64,000 bases of DNA, taken from assembly GCA_965260935.1 (NCBI GenBank), contig OZ253374.1:4154001-4218000 (forward strand), given 5' to 3'. Positions 1 through 9,838 of the stretch are shown one piece after another; the stretch's first letter is position 1, and every line of letters starts with the position of its first letter. A program made the position numbers and the translations under genes. Source of the DNA: JBBROS01 sp965260935 (GTDB lineage: Bacteria > Pseudomonadota > Alphaproteobacteria > Acetobacterales > Acetobacteraceae). The notes under the pieces are model-generated. The model saw nothing but the letters and a program-made list of their open reading frames with translations. It made no database searches and was not told the DNA's origin.

Positions 1-377
1 ACGAGCCGCGCCCGTTCATGGCCGGGGTGGGCCGCACGTGGCTCGCCCACGTCGCCGACAACGGGTTCCCGAGCGATCACGCCACCCTGGCCTGGAGCCT
101 GGGGCTTGGCTTGATCCTGACCGGCGCGTCCTGGTTCTGGGGCCTCGCGGCGTGTGTCGCCGGGATCGCCGCCGGGTGGGCGCGGGTCTACCTGGGCGTG
201 CATTTTCCCGTCGATGTCCTGGCCTCGGTCCCGGTCGGCTTCGCTGCCGGAACTGCTGCGCGACTGGCGCTGCGGCCGGTGCGGATGTGGCTGGCGCCCC
301 CGGTGGAGCGCTTGTATGGAGCGGCAATCGGACGATTGCCCGCCAGCCTGCCCCTGCCGCGCCGGACGCGGCCATGA
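1..377 (+). CDS. PAP2-family phosphatase (undecaprenyl-diphosphatase-like), 5' truncated by window edge
   Basis: C-terminal part of a membrane PAP2 phosphatase; the gene begins before the window, and the first complete in-frame codon is at base 3. The visible protein carries the family's phosphatase signature in order: PRPF near the edge, PSDHATLAW (residues around 20-28 of the visible part) and RVYLGVHFPVDV. The PSxH and SRxxxxxHxxxD-type blocks hold the catalytic histidines. Enzymes of this type dephosphorylate undecaprenyl diphosphate or other lipid phosphates at the outer face of the inner membrane. Hydrophobic segments alternate with the motifs as expected. The stop overlaps the start of the next PAP2 gene (ATGA), so the two are probably co-translated paralogues. 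The exact substrate cannot be read from the sequence. Confidence 0.85.
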   Translation, partial: EPRPFMAGVGRTWLAHVADNGFPSDHATLAWSLGLGLILTGASWFWGLAACVAGIAAGWARVYLGVHFPVDVLASVPVGFAAGTAARLALRPVRMWLAPPVERLYGAAIGRLPASLPLPRRTRP

Positions 378-1060
378 CGCTCGCTCCGGGGTGGGGCCGC
401 GCCGTTTCCTGCTCGGAGGCGATGCTGGCCTGCGCCGTCGCCGTGATCGCGTTCGCGATCTTCCTGGTCATTGCCTTGGCGGTCGCCTCCGGCGCGACGC
501 ACGGATTCGACGCCGCGGCGCTGCTTGCCTTGCGTGATCCAGCCGACCCGTCCCGCCCGTTTGGCCCGGCCTGGCTACAGGAAACGGCGCGCGATTTCAC
601 CGCGCTCGGCAGCAACGGCGTGCTGGTCGCCCTGACGGCCGCCGGGGCTGGCTTGCTGGCCCTTGCACGCCGACGGGCGGCGGCATTGCTCTTGCTCGCG
701 ACGTTCTGGGGCGCGCTCATCATCGAGTCGGCCGCGAAGCTGGTTTTTGAAAGACCCCGGCCGGAGCTGGTGCCGCACGCTGCCCGCGTATTCACCACAT
801 CCTTTCCGAGCGGACACGCCACCGTCTCAGCCGCGACCGGCCTCGCCGTGTCCATGATGCTGGCCGACGCACGGCCCGAGCGGCGGTTCAGGCTCTTGGC
901 CGCGGGGTCCGCTGCCTGCCTGGTTGCCGTCATCGGCGTCAGCCGCGTGTATCTCGGCGTGCATTGGCCGACGGATGTGGCGGCCGGCTGGGCGTTGGGG
1001 ATAGGCTGGGCTGCCCTGTGCTGGGTGGCGCTCAGCCGCGGGGTCTCCTTCGGCTGCTAA
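374..1060 (+). CDS. PAP2-family membrane phosphatase
   Basis: A 228-residue integral membrane protein of the PAP2 (type 2 phosphatidic acid phosphatase) family. It has the three signature blocks: KLVFERPRPELV, SFPSGHATVSA and GVSRVYLGVHWPTDV. Several hydrophobic helices separate them. The family removes terminal phosphates from lipid phosphates such as undecaprenyl diphosphate or phosphatidate. I chose the ATG at 374 because it overlaps the stop of the upstream PAP2 gene as ATGA; an open frame extends further upstream but only antisense to other coding sequence. Two PAP2 genes in tandem suggest duplication or complementary substrates in lipid-carrier recycling or lipid A modification. The family call is firm; the substrate is not. 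Confidence 0.85.
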   Translation: MTLAPGWGRAVSCSEAMLACAVAVIAFAIFLVIALAVASGATHGFDAAALLALRDPADPSRPFGPAWLQETARDFTALGSNGVLVALTAAGAGLLALARRRAAALLLLATFWGALIIESAAKLVFERPRPELVPHAARVFTTSFPSGHATVSAATGLAVSMMLADARPERRFRLLAAGSAACLVAVIGVSRVYLGVHWPTDVAAGWALGIGWAALCWVALSRGVSFGC

Positions 1061-1323
1061 ACCGCGATAGTGCGGCGCGACGAAGCCGCCCAGTACGGCA
1101 TGTGGCGCACTCCGTCCGTCGTGGGCAAGGGGCGCGGCATGACGGCATAAAGCAACAGCAGCACCGCCACGATCAGGCCGAACGAGACCAGGCTGGCGAG
1201 CCATGGGTTGATCAACGACTTGTAGAGCTGGCCATTTATGGGCACGCCGATCGCCTGCATGACGCCGGCGGCGAGCACCAACGGGTAAATCCAGGCGATA
1301 CTCGTCAGGTTTCTCCATTGCAC
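1057..1323 (-). pseudogene. YdcZ/DUF606-type membrane protein, C-terminally truncated
   Basis: An 88-codon frame whose first 65 residues look like one repeat of a YdcZ/DUF606 (DMT superfamily) transporter: a hydrophobic helix, then GQLYKSLINPWLASLVSF, then a second helix. Family members are usually about 140-150 residues, so this one is short. Near the end the reading frame gives a non-membrane tail (WAASSRRTIAV). The next frame over reads AVLGGFVAP, which resembles the WxxLGG continuation of the family. That suggests a small frameshift or deletion around base 1100, with the rest lost or overwritten by the convergent PAP2 gene, whose end it overlaps. I call it a remnant; a functional short protein cannot be excluded. 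Confidence 0.5.
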
Positions 1324-1350
1324 AAGGGATCAGCCGGCGGCATTGCCGGG

Positions 1351-2619
1351 TCAGGGCGCAAGCGCCAGGGCGGCGAGGGCCAGCGCAAGCGCCGGCGGCA
1401 TCGCCAGCGCGCCGAGCTTGAGGAAGCGCCAGGCGCTGACGGCGTGGCCCTCGCGACGCAGCGCCTGCAGCCACAGGATGGTGGCCAGCGATCCGGTGAC
1501 GCTCAGGTTCGGCCCGAGATCCACGCCGACCAGCACGGCCGCCCGCACCGTCTCGGGCACGTGGGACGCCCCCAAGGCGCTGCCGGCCACCAGGCCGGCT
1601 GGCAAGTTGTTGACCAGGTTGGACCCGAAGGCGACCGCGGCGCCGGCAGCCCACGCCGCCTCGACTGCCGAGCGCTGCGCCGAAGCTTCCAGCAGCCCGG
1701 ACAGGGCGCGGGTCGCCCCGGTCTGGTTCAAGGCCTCCACCAGCACGAACAGCCCGGCGACCAGCGGCAGCACGCCCCAGGAGATGCCGCCCAATATATC
1801 GCGCCAGCGCGGGACCGAGGCTTTGAGAACAAGAAGCGCGGTTGCAACGCCGGCCACGAGCGTCGGCCATCCCAGTTGCAAGCCGAACCCGGACGCCGCC
1901 AGGAGGGCGATGCCCGCCCCCGCCAAGCCCAGGGCCGCCGTCCTGCCGCCGGGCGGGAGCGTGACAGGGTCGATGTCCAGGCTAACCGGGCAGCGCAACG
2001 CCGCCCGCTGCGTCCAGCACAGCATAAGGTAGGTGACGCCGACCGACAGCACGGATGGGATCGCGAAATGGCGCAGCCAGTCCAGCAGCGGCGGCATCTG
2101 GCTGCCGTAGATCACGAGATTGGCAGGGTTGGAGATCGGCAGCACGAAGGAGGCGGCGTTGGCCACCAAGGCGCACGCGAACAGGTAGGGCAACGGGTCG
2201 CGCGCCCCGGCGGCGCGCGCCGCGGCGGCCACCGCGGGCGTCAGCACCACTGCGGTCGCGTCGTTCGACAGGAACGCCGTCACCAGCGTGCCGGCCGCAT
2301 AAACCAGCGTGAACAGGCGGACGCCCGAGCCCCTGGCCGCGCGCGCGGCATGGGTCGCGAGCCAGTCGAACAGCCCCTCCTGCCGCGCCAGCTCGGCCAG
2401 CAGCATCATGCCGGTCAGGAAAAGGTAAACGTCCGTGCCCTCCGACACGCCCGCCAGGGCGGCTGCAGGGGCCAGCAGGCTCAACGCGACGAGCAGGGCG
2501 GCGCCCGACACGGCCCAGATCCATTCCGGCCAGCCGAAGGGGCGCGTGACCACGCCCGCGGCCGCTGCGGCGGCGATGCCCCAGATCGGCCAGGACGCCG
2601 CGGCCCATGCGCCGCTCAC
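1351..2619 (-). CDS. ArsB-family (SLC13/ion transporter superfamily) anion permease
   Basis: A 422-residue polytopic membrane protein, about the length of ArsB (near 429). Recognisable blocks include FLSNDATAVVLTPAV in the first half, LVNNLPAGLVAG in the second half, and GVDLGPNLSVTGSLATILWL near the C-terminus, which closely follows the ArsB pattern. ArsB proteins extrude arsenite or antimonite, and relatives move other anions. The start is GTG at 2619, overlapping the stop of the upstream MFS gene as GTGA, so the two are translationally coupled. No arsR, arsC or arsH is visible here, so an arsenic role is family inference only. The downstream neighbour is the YdcZ remnant. Confidence 0.75.
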   Translation of the reverse strand: MSGAWAAASWPIWGIAAAAAAGVVTRPFGWPEWIWAVSGAALLVALSLLAPAAALAGVSEGTDVYLFLTGMMLLAELARQEGLFDWLATHAARAARGSGVRLFTLVYAAGTLVTAFLSNDATAVVLTPAVAAAARAAGARDPLPYLFACALVANAASFVLPISNPANLVIYGSQMPPLLDWLRHFAIPSVLSVGVTYLMLCWTQRAALRCPVSLDIDPVTLPPGGRTAALGLAGAGIALLAASGFGLQLGWPTLVAGVATALLVLKASVPRWRDILGGISWGVLPLVAGLFVLVEALNQTGATRALSGLLEASAQRSAVEAAWAAGAAVAFGSNLVNNLPAGLVAGSALGASHVPETVRAAVLVGVDLGPNLSVTGSLATILWLQALRREGHAVSAWRFLKLGALAMPPALALALAALALAP

Positions 2620-3932
2620 CCGGCAGCGGCCTCTGTCGCGACGCCCTTTGGCGGGTCCGCGGCGTCCGCCTGACCTGTCTCCGGCATAAAGGCCCAGAAC
2701 AGCGCCAGCGCCGCCCCCGCCACGCCGGCGAGGAACAGGAACCCGGCGCTGAAGCCGAAGAACTGCACCACGTAGCCGGCGACCGTGTTGCTCAGCGCCG
2801 CCCCCACCCCGGCGCAAAGGGCAACCAAGCCTTGCGCCAGGTTGAACCGCCCCGTGCCGCGGGTCAGGTCGGCGGCGATCACGACCGAGATCACGCCGAA
2901 GATGCCGGCCCCCACGCCGTCGAGCAGTTGGATGCCGACGACGCCGAACGGGTTGCTGGTGAAGGTGAACAGCAACCCGCGCACCGGCAGCACGGCGAGC
3001 GCCACCAGGAAGATCGCCTTGCGCCCGATGCCCTGGTCCATCGCGCGCCCGACGGTCCAGGCCACGCCGATCATCACGAACTGGGCGGCGATGATGCAGG
3101 CCGAGAGGGCGACGGCGTCCTCGCCGGGGTGCTCGCGCGCCAGGACCTGCCCGGCCAGCGGCAGCATGGCGGCGTTGCCGAAATGAAACAGCGTTACCGA
3201 GGCCAGGAACACGAGCAGCGGCCCCTTGGTAATGACGGCGCGGACCGGCAGCGGCTCGCACGTCCCCGCATCCGTTTCCTGCTCGCCGCCGCGGGCCAGC
3301 TCGTGGTCGATCTCGGACGGCTCGATCAGCAGCGCGGTCGCAGCGCTGGCGACGGCAAAGAAGGCGACAAGGTAAAAGATCCATTGCACGCCGACGTAGT
3401 GTCCTAACGACCCGGCCAGCACGGCCGCGGTCAGGTTGCCGGCGTGGTTGAAGCTCTCGTTGCGGGCGATCCGCGCCGGCATCAGGCGGCGTCCGACGAT
3501 GCCGAGCGAGATCGCCGCCAGGGCCGGCGGGATCACCGCCAACGCCGCCCCGAGCCCGGCCTGCGCGGCATACACCACGACGAAGCCGGGGTAGAGCACG
3601 ATGGCGAGGCACCCCGCGCCGACGACCAGCGCCGCCGCCGCGATCAGCAACCGCTTGGCGCGCGAGCCGTCCACCAGCAATCCGGCCGGCACCTGACAGA
3701 CCGCGGCGGCGATGTTGCTGACCGCCATGGCGACGCCGATCGGCCCGGCTTGCCAATCCCGCGCGCCGCTCAGATAGATCGAGAGATAGGGGCCGATGCC
3801 GTCCCGCACGTCGGCCATCAGGAAATTGATGCCGTCCAGGCCCCGAAGCGAGCGGGCGGAGGGCGTCCGCTCCGCCACGTCGCCGCAAGCGGCCGAGGCG
3901 TTTTCAGCCGCCATGTGTTCGCTGCCTGTCAT
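2616..3932 (-). CDS. MFS transporter
   Basis: A 438-residue major facilitator superfamily protein with about 12 hydrophobic helices. An N-terminal loop, PAGLLVDGSRAKR, fits the MFS loop 2-3 motif, and the hydrophilic central linker (about residue 200-225, acidic) splits the two halves. I placed the start at the ATG at 3932 because AAGGCG lies seven bases upstream; an ATG at 3914 is possible. An upstream in-frame extension exists but reads through the hairpin at 3962-4001 and is Arg-rich, so I rejected it. The gene overlaps the ArsB-family permease by four bases, so the pair probably exports related toxic ions or drugs. The substrate is unknown. Confidence 0.8.
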   Translation of the reverse strand: MTGSEHMAAENASAACGDVAERTPSARSLRGLDGINFLMADVRDGIGPYLSIYLSGARDWQAGPIGVAMAVSNIAAAVCQVPAGLLVDGSRAKRLLIAAAALVVGAGCLAIVLYPGFVVVYAAQAGLGAALAVIPPALAAISLGIVGRRLMPARIARNESFNHAGNLTAAVLAGSLGHYVGVQWIFYLVAFFAVASAATALLIEPSEIDHELARGGEQETDAGTCEPLPVRAVITKGPLLVFLASVTLFHFGNAAMLPLAGQVLAREHPGEDAVALSACIIAAQFVMIGVAWTVGRAMDQGIGRKAIFLVALAVLPVRGLLFTFTSNPFGVVGIQLLDGVGAGIFGVISVVIAADLTRGTGRFNLAQGLVALCAGVGAALSNTVAGYVVQFFGFSAGFLFLAGVAGAALALFWAFMPETGQADAADPPKGVATEAAAG

Positions 3933-3961
3933 GCGACGCCTTGTTCGGAATCCATAGCGGA

Positions 3962-4001
3962 GGGAAGCAGGCCGTGTCTTGCGACAAACGGCCTGCTTCC
4001 C
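3962..4001 (-). terminator. Strong hairpin after the exported-protein gene
   Basis: A perfect 14-bp inverted repeat (GGGAAGCAGGCCGT and its complement) with a 12-base loop lies 10 bases past the stop of the gene at 4012-4776 and about 30 bases before the MFS start. There is no clear T tract on the minus strand, so it may be a Rho-assisted terminator or an mRNA 3' stabiliser rather than a classic intrinsic terminator. Confidence 0.55.
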
Positions 4002-4011
4002 GCTTTGCTGG

Positions 4012-4776
4012 CTACAGCCGCGGCTCGGGCGCGGCGCCGTCCGGAGCCGGCGGCGCGCCAGGGCCGCCATGTGGGCGGCCGTCCCGGAACCAATGCGGCC
4101 GCCCTTGCAGCGGCGTCGCATGCTGCGCGTCAGGGCCAATTGCGCGGGCGACGATCAACTTCCCCAGCGGGTTCTCCATGCCCTCGCCGCTGACGAACAG
4201 CGTCTGCCCGACGGCGAGCTGCCTCGCCAGCCGCTGCGCCTCCGGCGGCGGCAGGCGGACGAGGGTGCCGTCCGCGAGCATGACGCCGTTCAGGTCGCCG
4301 CGCGGGCCGTGCAGTTGCGCCTTCACGGTTCCCTCGGCCTGCGTCGGCTTGCCGGCCATCGCGTGCGGCCCTGGGCCATGCCCTTTCCGATGCCCTTTCG
4401 GGCCGGGGCCGCCTGGCGCAGGGCCGGTATCAATGACGCTCTGGCCGCTCGCGTCGTTGGTCACCTGCATGGCCTGCACCATCGGCGCCTCGCGCGCCTT
4501 CAGCCCGTGCACCGTTACCGTATCGCCGGGCTTGACCGCGAACACGAGCTGCGTGCCGAGGTGCGGCGGCAGGTGGACCTGGGTGCCGTCGTCCAGGATT
4601 AGCCCGTCCACGCCGCCGCGCGGCGTCAGGCTATACTCGGCGACCCGGCCCTTGACGGCGGGCAACTGGGACGGATCGTAGGTCGGCGTCATCTGTGCAA
4701 CGGCAATGCTTCCCGCGCCTGCCATCAGCGTGGCGGCGAGCAGGATGTGGCGAAGCCTCTTGCTGGGTCGTGTCAT
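4012..4776 (-). CDS. Exported protein with two OB-like repeats and a His/Gly/Pro-rich linker
   Basis: A 254-residue protein with a signal peptide (residues 1-28, cleavage near AVAQ). Two similar units follow, at about 41-91 and 147-198. Each reads as G-x-V-x..., PRG-x-(V/L)-(D/N)-G, (L/A)DDG or ADG, a LPP element and a final (T/Q)-x-x-VxG, a beta-rich OB-like pattern. Between them residues 118-145 are rich in Gly, Pro and His (GHRKGHGPGPH), and the C-terminal tail is also His/Gly/Pro-rich. Such composition is compatible with metal binding in the periplasm. The gene sits just downstream of a two-component system and has its own sigma-54 promoter at 4824-4838 and an AGGAG ribosome site. I do not know a named family; the role is inferred from context. 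Confidence 0.7.
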   Translation of the reverse strand: MTRPSKRLRHILLAATLMAGAGSIAVAQMTPTYDPSQLPAVKGRVAEYSLTPRGGVDGLILDDGTQVHLPPHLGTQLVFAVKPGDTVTVHGLKAREAPMVQAMQVTNDASGQSVIDTGPAPGGPGPKGHRKGHGPGPHAMAGKPTQAEGTVKAQLHGPRGDLNGVMLADGTLVRLPPPEAQRLARQLAVGQTLFVSGEGMENPLGKLIVARAIGPDAQHATPLQGRPHWFRDGRPHGGPGAPPAPDGAAPEPRL

Positions 4777-4823
4777 GGCAATCTCCTGTCAGTTAGGACC
4801 GGTCGGCCCATGCTTGAGTAAGG

Positions 4824-4838
4824 GCAAAGAGCGTGCCA
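4824..4838 (-). promoter_or_regulatory. Sigma-54 (-24/-12) promoter
   Basis: On the minus strand this reads TGGCACGCTCTTTGC, an exact match to the RpoN core TGGCAC-N5-TTGC. It lies about 48 bases upstream of the ATG at 4776, leaving a leader of roughly 36 bases. The gene immediately upstream encodes an NtrC-type activator with a GAFTGA loop, which is what such a promoter needs. Confidence 0.85.
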
Positions 4839-4873
4839 ATAGCTAGACCATTGCTGCTGCTGGCTTTTTTCGC

Positions 4874-6261
<1,388 letters not shown>

Positions 6262-6262
<1 letters not shown>

Positions 6263-7767
6263 CAGCCCTCCGGCGGCGCCGCACGCTGCGTCGCCGGCAG
6301 CTCGGCCAGGAAGCAGGCGCCTTGCCCGCAGCCGCCAGCGCTTTGCAGCGCCAGCCGCCCGCCTTGCGCCTCGGCGGCTTCCCGGGCAATGGCAAGGCCA
6401 AGGCCGGTGCCGTCCGGATGCCCGGTGACGAACGGCTCGAACAGGGTGGCGCGCAACGCCGGCGCAACGCCGGGCCCAGTGTCTTTGACAAGGAAACGGA
6501 CCCAATCGCCCTGGCGTTGCGCCGAAATAGTCACCTCGCCCCGCGGCGGGGTATGGCGGATCGCGTTGGCGGCCAGGTTGTCCAGGATGCGGCGCACGAG
6601 GACGGGATCGAGCTTGGCCTCGCCGCCGCCCTCGATCCGAAGCGCCACGCCCGCAGCCAAGGCCCGCTCGCGGCAATCGTCCGCGCAGGCGGCGAGCAGG
6701 CCGGCGAGGTCCGTCGTTTCGGGGCGGGGCGCCCGCCGCTGCGTCATTGCCAGCAATTCGCCCGACAGCCGGTCCAGCCTCGCGACCTGCTCCAGGATGG
6801 CCTGCAACGCGCGCGTCCGGCGCTCCTCGTCGCCGGCGGCCAGCGCGTTCTCCGCCCGCAGGCGCATGGCGGCGATCGGGTTGCGCACCTCGTGCGCGAC
6901 GCCCGCCGCGACCCGGCCCAGCGCCGCCAGCCGCTCGGATGCCGCCACTTGCGCCGCCAGTTCCTTCGATTGCCGCTGCGCCGCGGCGAGCCGGACGCCC
7001 GCCTGGTTCAGCGCCTCGACGATGCGGTCGAGGTCAGGCTCGCCCGTGCGCGCAACGGCGGGCGGCGTGTCGGCGGCATGGCCGGCCAAAGCGGCCTCGA
7101 CCCGCCCGACCTGGCGCGACCAGGACAGCAGCAGCCAGGCGAGCCAGGCGGACATGCCCAGGACCAGGGCGAGCAGCACGCCCAGGCCGAGACGCAGCCG
7201 CTCCGCGCCGGCCGCCGCCTGCACCCGCGTCATGGTCCAGGCCGTGAGACCCGGGATCGGGCCATTCAGCGGGCAGGCATACAGCAGCAGCGTCTGCGTG
7301 GCGGAGGCCCACTGCCGGGCAACGGCGGCCTCGTCGCTCGCGGCTTGCTCGTTGACGCTGCGGATGCGGCCCGTCTCGGCTGCGGGAAGGTCGAGCTTGG
7401 GATTGCCGCCGGCGTAGGTGGGATAGGCATAGGCGAGCGGCCCGGCGTCCGTTTGCCAGATGCCGCCTTCCACGCCTTGCTGCCGCGACAAGGCGATCGC
7501 GACGGCCGCCGTCAGATCGCGTCGCAGCCCGGCATCGTCGAGCGGCGGCGCCGGGCCGCGCCAGTCGGTCGCATAATAGTCGAAACGGCCGCGGATCAGA
7601 TCGCAAGCGCGGGCGACGACCGCTTCCGCGCGCCCGGTCTGGGCGGCGGCCGATTGGGCGGAAATCTGCACGAGCAGGGCGCCCGCCGCGACGCACGCGG
7701 CGATCGACAAAGCCCAGAGCACGATCAGGCGGGAGCGAAGGGAACGCACGCGGATAAGGGTCGCCAC
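6262..7767 (-). CDS. Membrane sensor histidine kinase
   Basis: About 501 residues: a transmembrane helix near the N-terminus (SRLIVLWALSIAACVAAGAL), an extracytoplasmic sensor region of about 140 residues, a second helix (GVLLALVLGMSAWLAWLLLSW region), a linker/HAMP-like stretch, HisKA with HEVRNPIAAMR, and a HATPase domain with N box NLAANAIRH, G1 DTGPG and G2 GTGLGLA. It autophosphorylates and should phosphorylate the adjoining NtrC-type regulator. I set the start at GTG 7767, which opens VATLIRVRSLRSRL. The frame stays open to a TTG at 7866, but that lies inside a dispersed repeat, so I do not believe it. Architecture is like ZraS/AtoS-type kinases that drive sigma-54 regulators. Confidence 0.88.
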
Positions 7768-7851
7768 AGGCTCGGGCGTCTGTCCAGCTTTCCTCGCGTC
7801 CACGTCAGGGCTCGCCGTTACGGCTCGGTCGGGCGAACGAGCCCTAAGCCG

Positions 7852-7919
7852 GCTTGTGCCACGCAAGCCGGCTTAGAAATCTTCTAAGACGCATCGTTTT
7901 ACCCGCAGCGTGCCAGCAC
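7852..7919 (-). repeat. Dispersed repeat, copy A2 (matches 25026-25093)
   Basis: Read on the minus strand, these 68 bases align without gaps to 25026-25093 on the plus strand at about 53 of 68 positions by eye. The shared 3' part is GGCTTGCGTGGCACA. A perfect 12-bp inverted repeat (TAAGCCGGCTTG) with a 7-base loop at 7845-7875 overlaps it. The copy points toward the histidine kinase gene. Confidence 0.65.
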
Positions 7920-7936
7920 GATCTGCCGAATGATGC

Positions 7937-7999
7937 TTAGGTTGCAATCGCCCTGACTGGAGAAGTCAGGGCGTCAATCGCGAGTCCAGATCAGTGCTA
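7937..7999 (-). repeat. Dispersed repeat, copy A1 (matches 63426-63489)
   Basis: On the minus strand this aligns to 63426-63489 at roughly 80 percent with a one-base gap by eye. Shared blocks include CTGGACT, ATTGACGC and GGGCGATTGCA. It contains a perfect 10-bp hairpin (CGCCCTGACT, 5-base loop) at 7949-7973. It lies directly upstream of copy A2, so this locus seems to hold two repeat modules side by side. Confidence 0.6.
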
Positions 8000-8093
8000 A
8001 ACCGCTGTCTTGCCGGGCAGCTTTGCTGGCACGCTGTCCGTCAGGAACGCGTCGGCGTAGGAGCGTGGCAGCGGCAATACCTAGCCGCCGATC

Positions 8094-8211
8094 TAGTGTC
8101 CTGCCCCAGAAGTTAGCCTTCGAACGTCTGGGATAAGCAGGCCACGAAAACAAAGGCTAGTGTCCCGAGGCACGTAATTTCAGCACGACGAATTTCTGAA
8201 CCGGGACACTA
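8094..8211. repeat. Remnant IS ends (TAGTGTCC inverted repeats)
   Basis: TAGTGTCCCG at 8158-8167 is repeated inverted at 8202-8211, and a third related end TAGTGTCCTG lies at 8094-8103. The 54-bp unit looks like the terminal piece of an IS1182/IS5-like element, continuous with the transposase remnant that ends at 8209. The nearby TAGTGTCCTG suggests a second, older element end. Confidence 0.5.
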
Positions 8212-8613
8212 GGCGATCAGCACGCCGCCCGAGCCGGAGGACGCGGACGGGATGGCGCCGGCCGCATCCGGATAGGCAACCTGTATCGTACCGGCGGCAA
8301 TTCCCGCCTGCACGGTCCGCATCAGCCCCGGCACGCCGATGATGATGATGGTCCGCCTGAGATCGTAGGCGAGCGCGGTCAGGCCGAACTCGGCGCGGAC
8401 CTTTTCCAGCCCGCGCATCAGGAACGCGTCCTGGTTCACGCGCTGCTTGATCGAGCCGAACGGGCGCTCGACCGTTTCGCGCCGCACGGCAAGGATGTCC
8501 GAGCGGCCAGCCACCTGTAGGCTCAGGCCCGCACGCACAATCACCAAAACGGGCTGTCGCAATGGGATCTTAACAATCCGGCTCCGGTCCCACAAGACAG
8601 ACAGATGTTCAAG
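8209..8613 (-). pseudogene. IS1182-family transposase, C-terminal remnant
   Basis: Only the C-terminal domain survives. The diagnostic stretch RRETVERPFGSIKQRV, then FLMRGLEKVRAEFGL and ALAYDLRRTIIIIGVPGL, matches the C-terminus of IS1182/IS5-type DDE transposases, where HPFG-IK and LAYNLRR are conserved. The catalytic N-terminal two thirds is missing. The upstream end is cut at base 8613 by the ISAs1-family insertion, and the sequence on the far side of that insertion (9872 onward) does not restore a transposase that I recognise, so the gene was already broken. The stop lies in the terminal inverted repeat. Confidence 0.75.
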
Positions 8614-8669
8614 CAGGGCAATCGCTTGAACCATACTGGGATTCCGGCGCGGCCTGAAGTCTGATTCAT

Positions 8670-8697
8670 GGGAAACCTCTCGTTGAGGAGGTTTCCC
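8670..8697 (+). promoter_or_regulatory. Hairpin masking the transposase ribosome-binding site
   Basis: GGGAAACCTC (8670-8679) pairs perfectly with GAGGTTTCCC (8688-8697) across an 8-base loop. The Shine-Dalgarno sequence GAGGAGG (8685-8691) overlaps the 3' arm, and the ATG is at 8699. Folding would hide the ribosome site and restrain transposase translation. Confidence 0.6.
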
Positions 8698-8698
8698 G

Positions 8699-9838
8699 AT
8701 GCCCGGCCCATCGCTGATCGACCACTTCGCGGTGCTGGAGGATCCGCGTCAGTCCTGGAAGGTGCTGTTTCCGTTGCCCGAGGTTCTGCTGGTCGTGCTC
8801 TGCGCCACGCTGGCCGGCGCGGAAGACTTCGTTGAAATCAGGCGCTGGGGCCAGACGCATCAGGAGTTCCTGCGCCGCCTGCTGCCGTTCAAGGCTGGTG
8901 TGCCCAGCCACGACACCCTCAACGACGTCATCAACGCTCTCGACGGCGCGCTCTTTGCCGAGTGCTTCACCGCCTGGGTCGAAACTCTCCGCGACCCGGC
9001 CCCGGCCCCGTCCACTGCACCCGAAATCGTCGCCATCGACGGCAAGACCTCACGCCGCACCCACGACCGTGCCAAGGATCGCGGGCCACTCCACATGGTG
9101 TCAGCATGGGCCAGCAGCCAGCGCCTCGTGCTCGGCCAACAGGCGTGCGAGGCCAAGTCCAACGAGATCACCGCCATCCCGCTTCTGCTTGAACGCCTGG
9201 CGCTGACCGGGGCGCTTGTCACCATCGACGCCATGGGCACGCAAACCAAGATCGCCCAGGCCGTCCTCGACCGCGGCGGCGACTACCTGCTGGCGCTCAA
9301 GGGCAACCAGTCCAGCCTGCATGACGAGATCAGGCGCTACCTCGATGATCCCGCGGGCAAGGTCCACAGCCGGTTCGAGACGACCGACGGCGACCACGGC
9401 CGCATCGAGGTCCGCCGCCATTGGGTCAGCCACGACGTGGACTGGCTCACTACCGCCCGCCGGTTCCCGGGTGAGCCGCGGTTCCCGGGCCTGCGGGCCA
9501 TCGCCGTCGTCGAGGCCGAGGTCGAACGCAACGCCAGCACCAGCTCCGAACGGCGCTACTACCTGTCGTCCTTGCCGCTCGATGCAAAGCTGTTCGCACA
9601 CGCCGTGCGGTGCCACTGGCATGTCGAGAACCGCCTGCATTGGGTGCTCGATGTCGTGTTCCATGAGGACCTCAACCGCCTGCGATCCGGTGCCGGGCCG
9701 CAGAACATGGCCACGGTCCGGCACATGGCGATGAACCTGCTGCGCGGGCCGAAGGACAAACACAGCCTTAAGGTCAGTCGGAAATCAGCCGCTTGGGATA
9801 CCGCCTATCTTGAAGCTTTGCTCCGCCAATCAGCGTGA
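8699..9838 (+). CDS. ISAs1-family DDE transposase
   Basis: A 379-residue transposase of full family length. The N-terminal DUF4338/H-repeat-like region (HFAVLEDPRQ, GVPSHDTLNDV) is followed by the DDE core: VAIDGKTSRR supplies the first Asp, VTIDAMGTQTKIAQ the second, and HWHVENRLHWVLDVVFHED the Glu region (W-x-VEN-LHW-LDV-F-ED is diagnostic of ISAs1/H-repeat proteins). It cuts and rejoins the element at its 17-bp ends. The reading frame is intact. Translation is probably limited by the hairpin over its ribosome site. Confidence 0.95.
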   Translation: MPGPSLIDHFAVLEDPRQSWKVLFPLPEVLLVVLCATLAGAEDFVEIRRWGQTHQEFLRRLLPFKAGVPSHDTLNDVINALDGALFAECFTAWVETLRDPAPAPSTAPEIVAIDGKTSRRTHDRAKDRGPLHMVSAWASSQRLVLGQQACEAKSNEITAIPLLLERLALTGALVTIDAMGTQTKIAQAVLDRGGDYLLALKGNQSSLHDEIRRYLDDPAGKVHSRFETTDGDHGRIEVRRHWVSHDVDWLTTARRFPGEPRFPGLRAIAVVEAEVERNASTSSERRYYLSSLPLDAKLFAHAVRCHWHVENRLHWVLDVVFHEDLNRLRSGAGPQNMATVRHMAMNLLRGPKDKHSLKVSRKSAAWDTAYLEALLRQSA

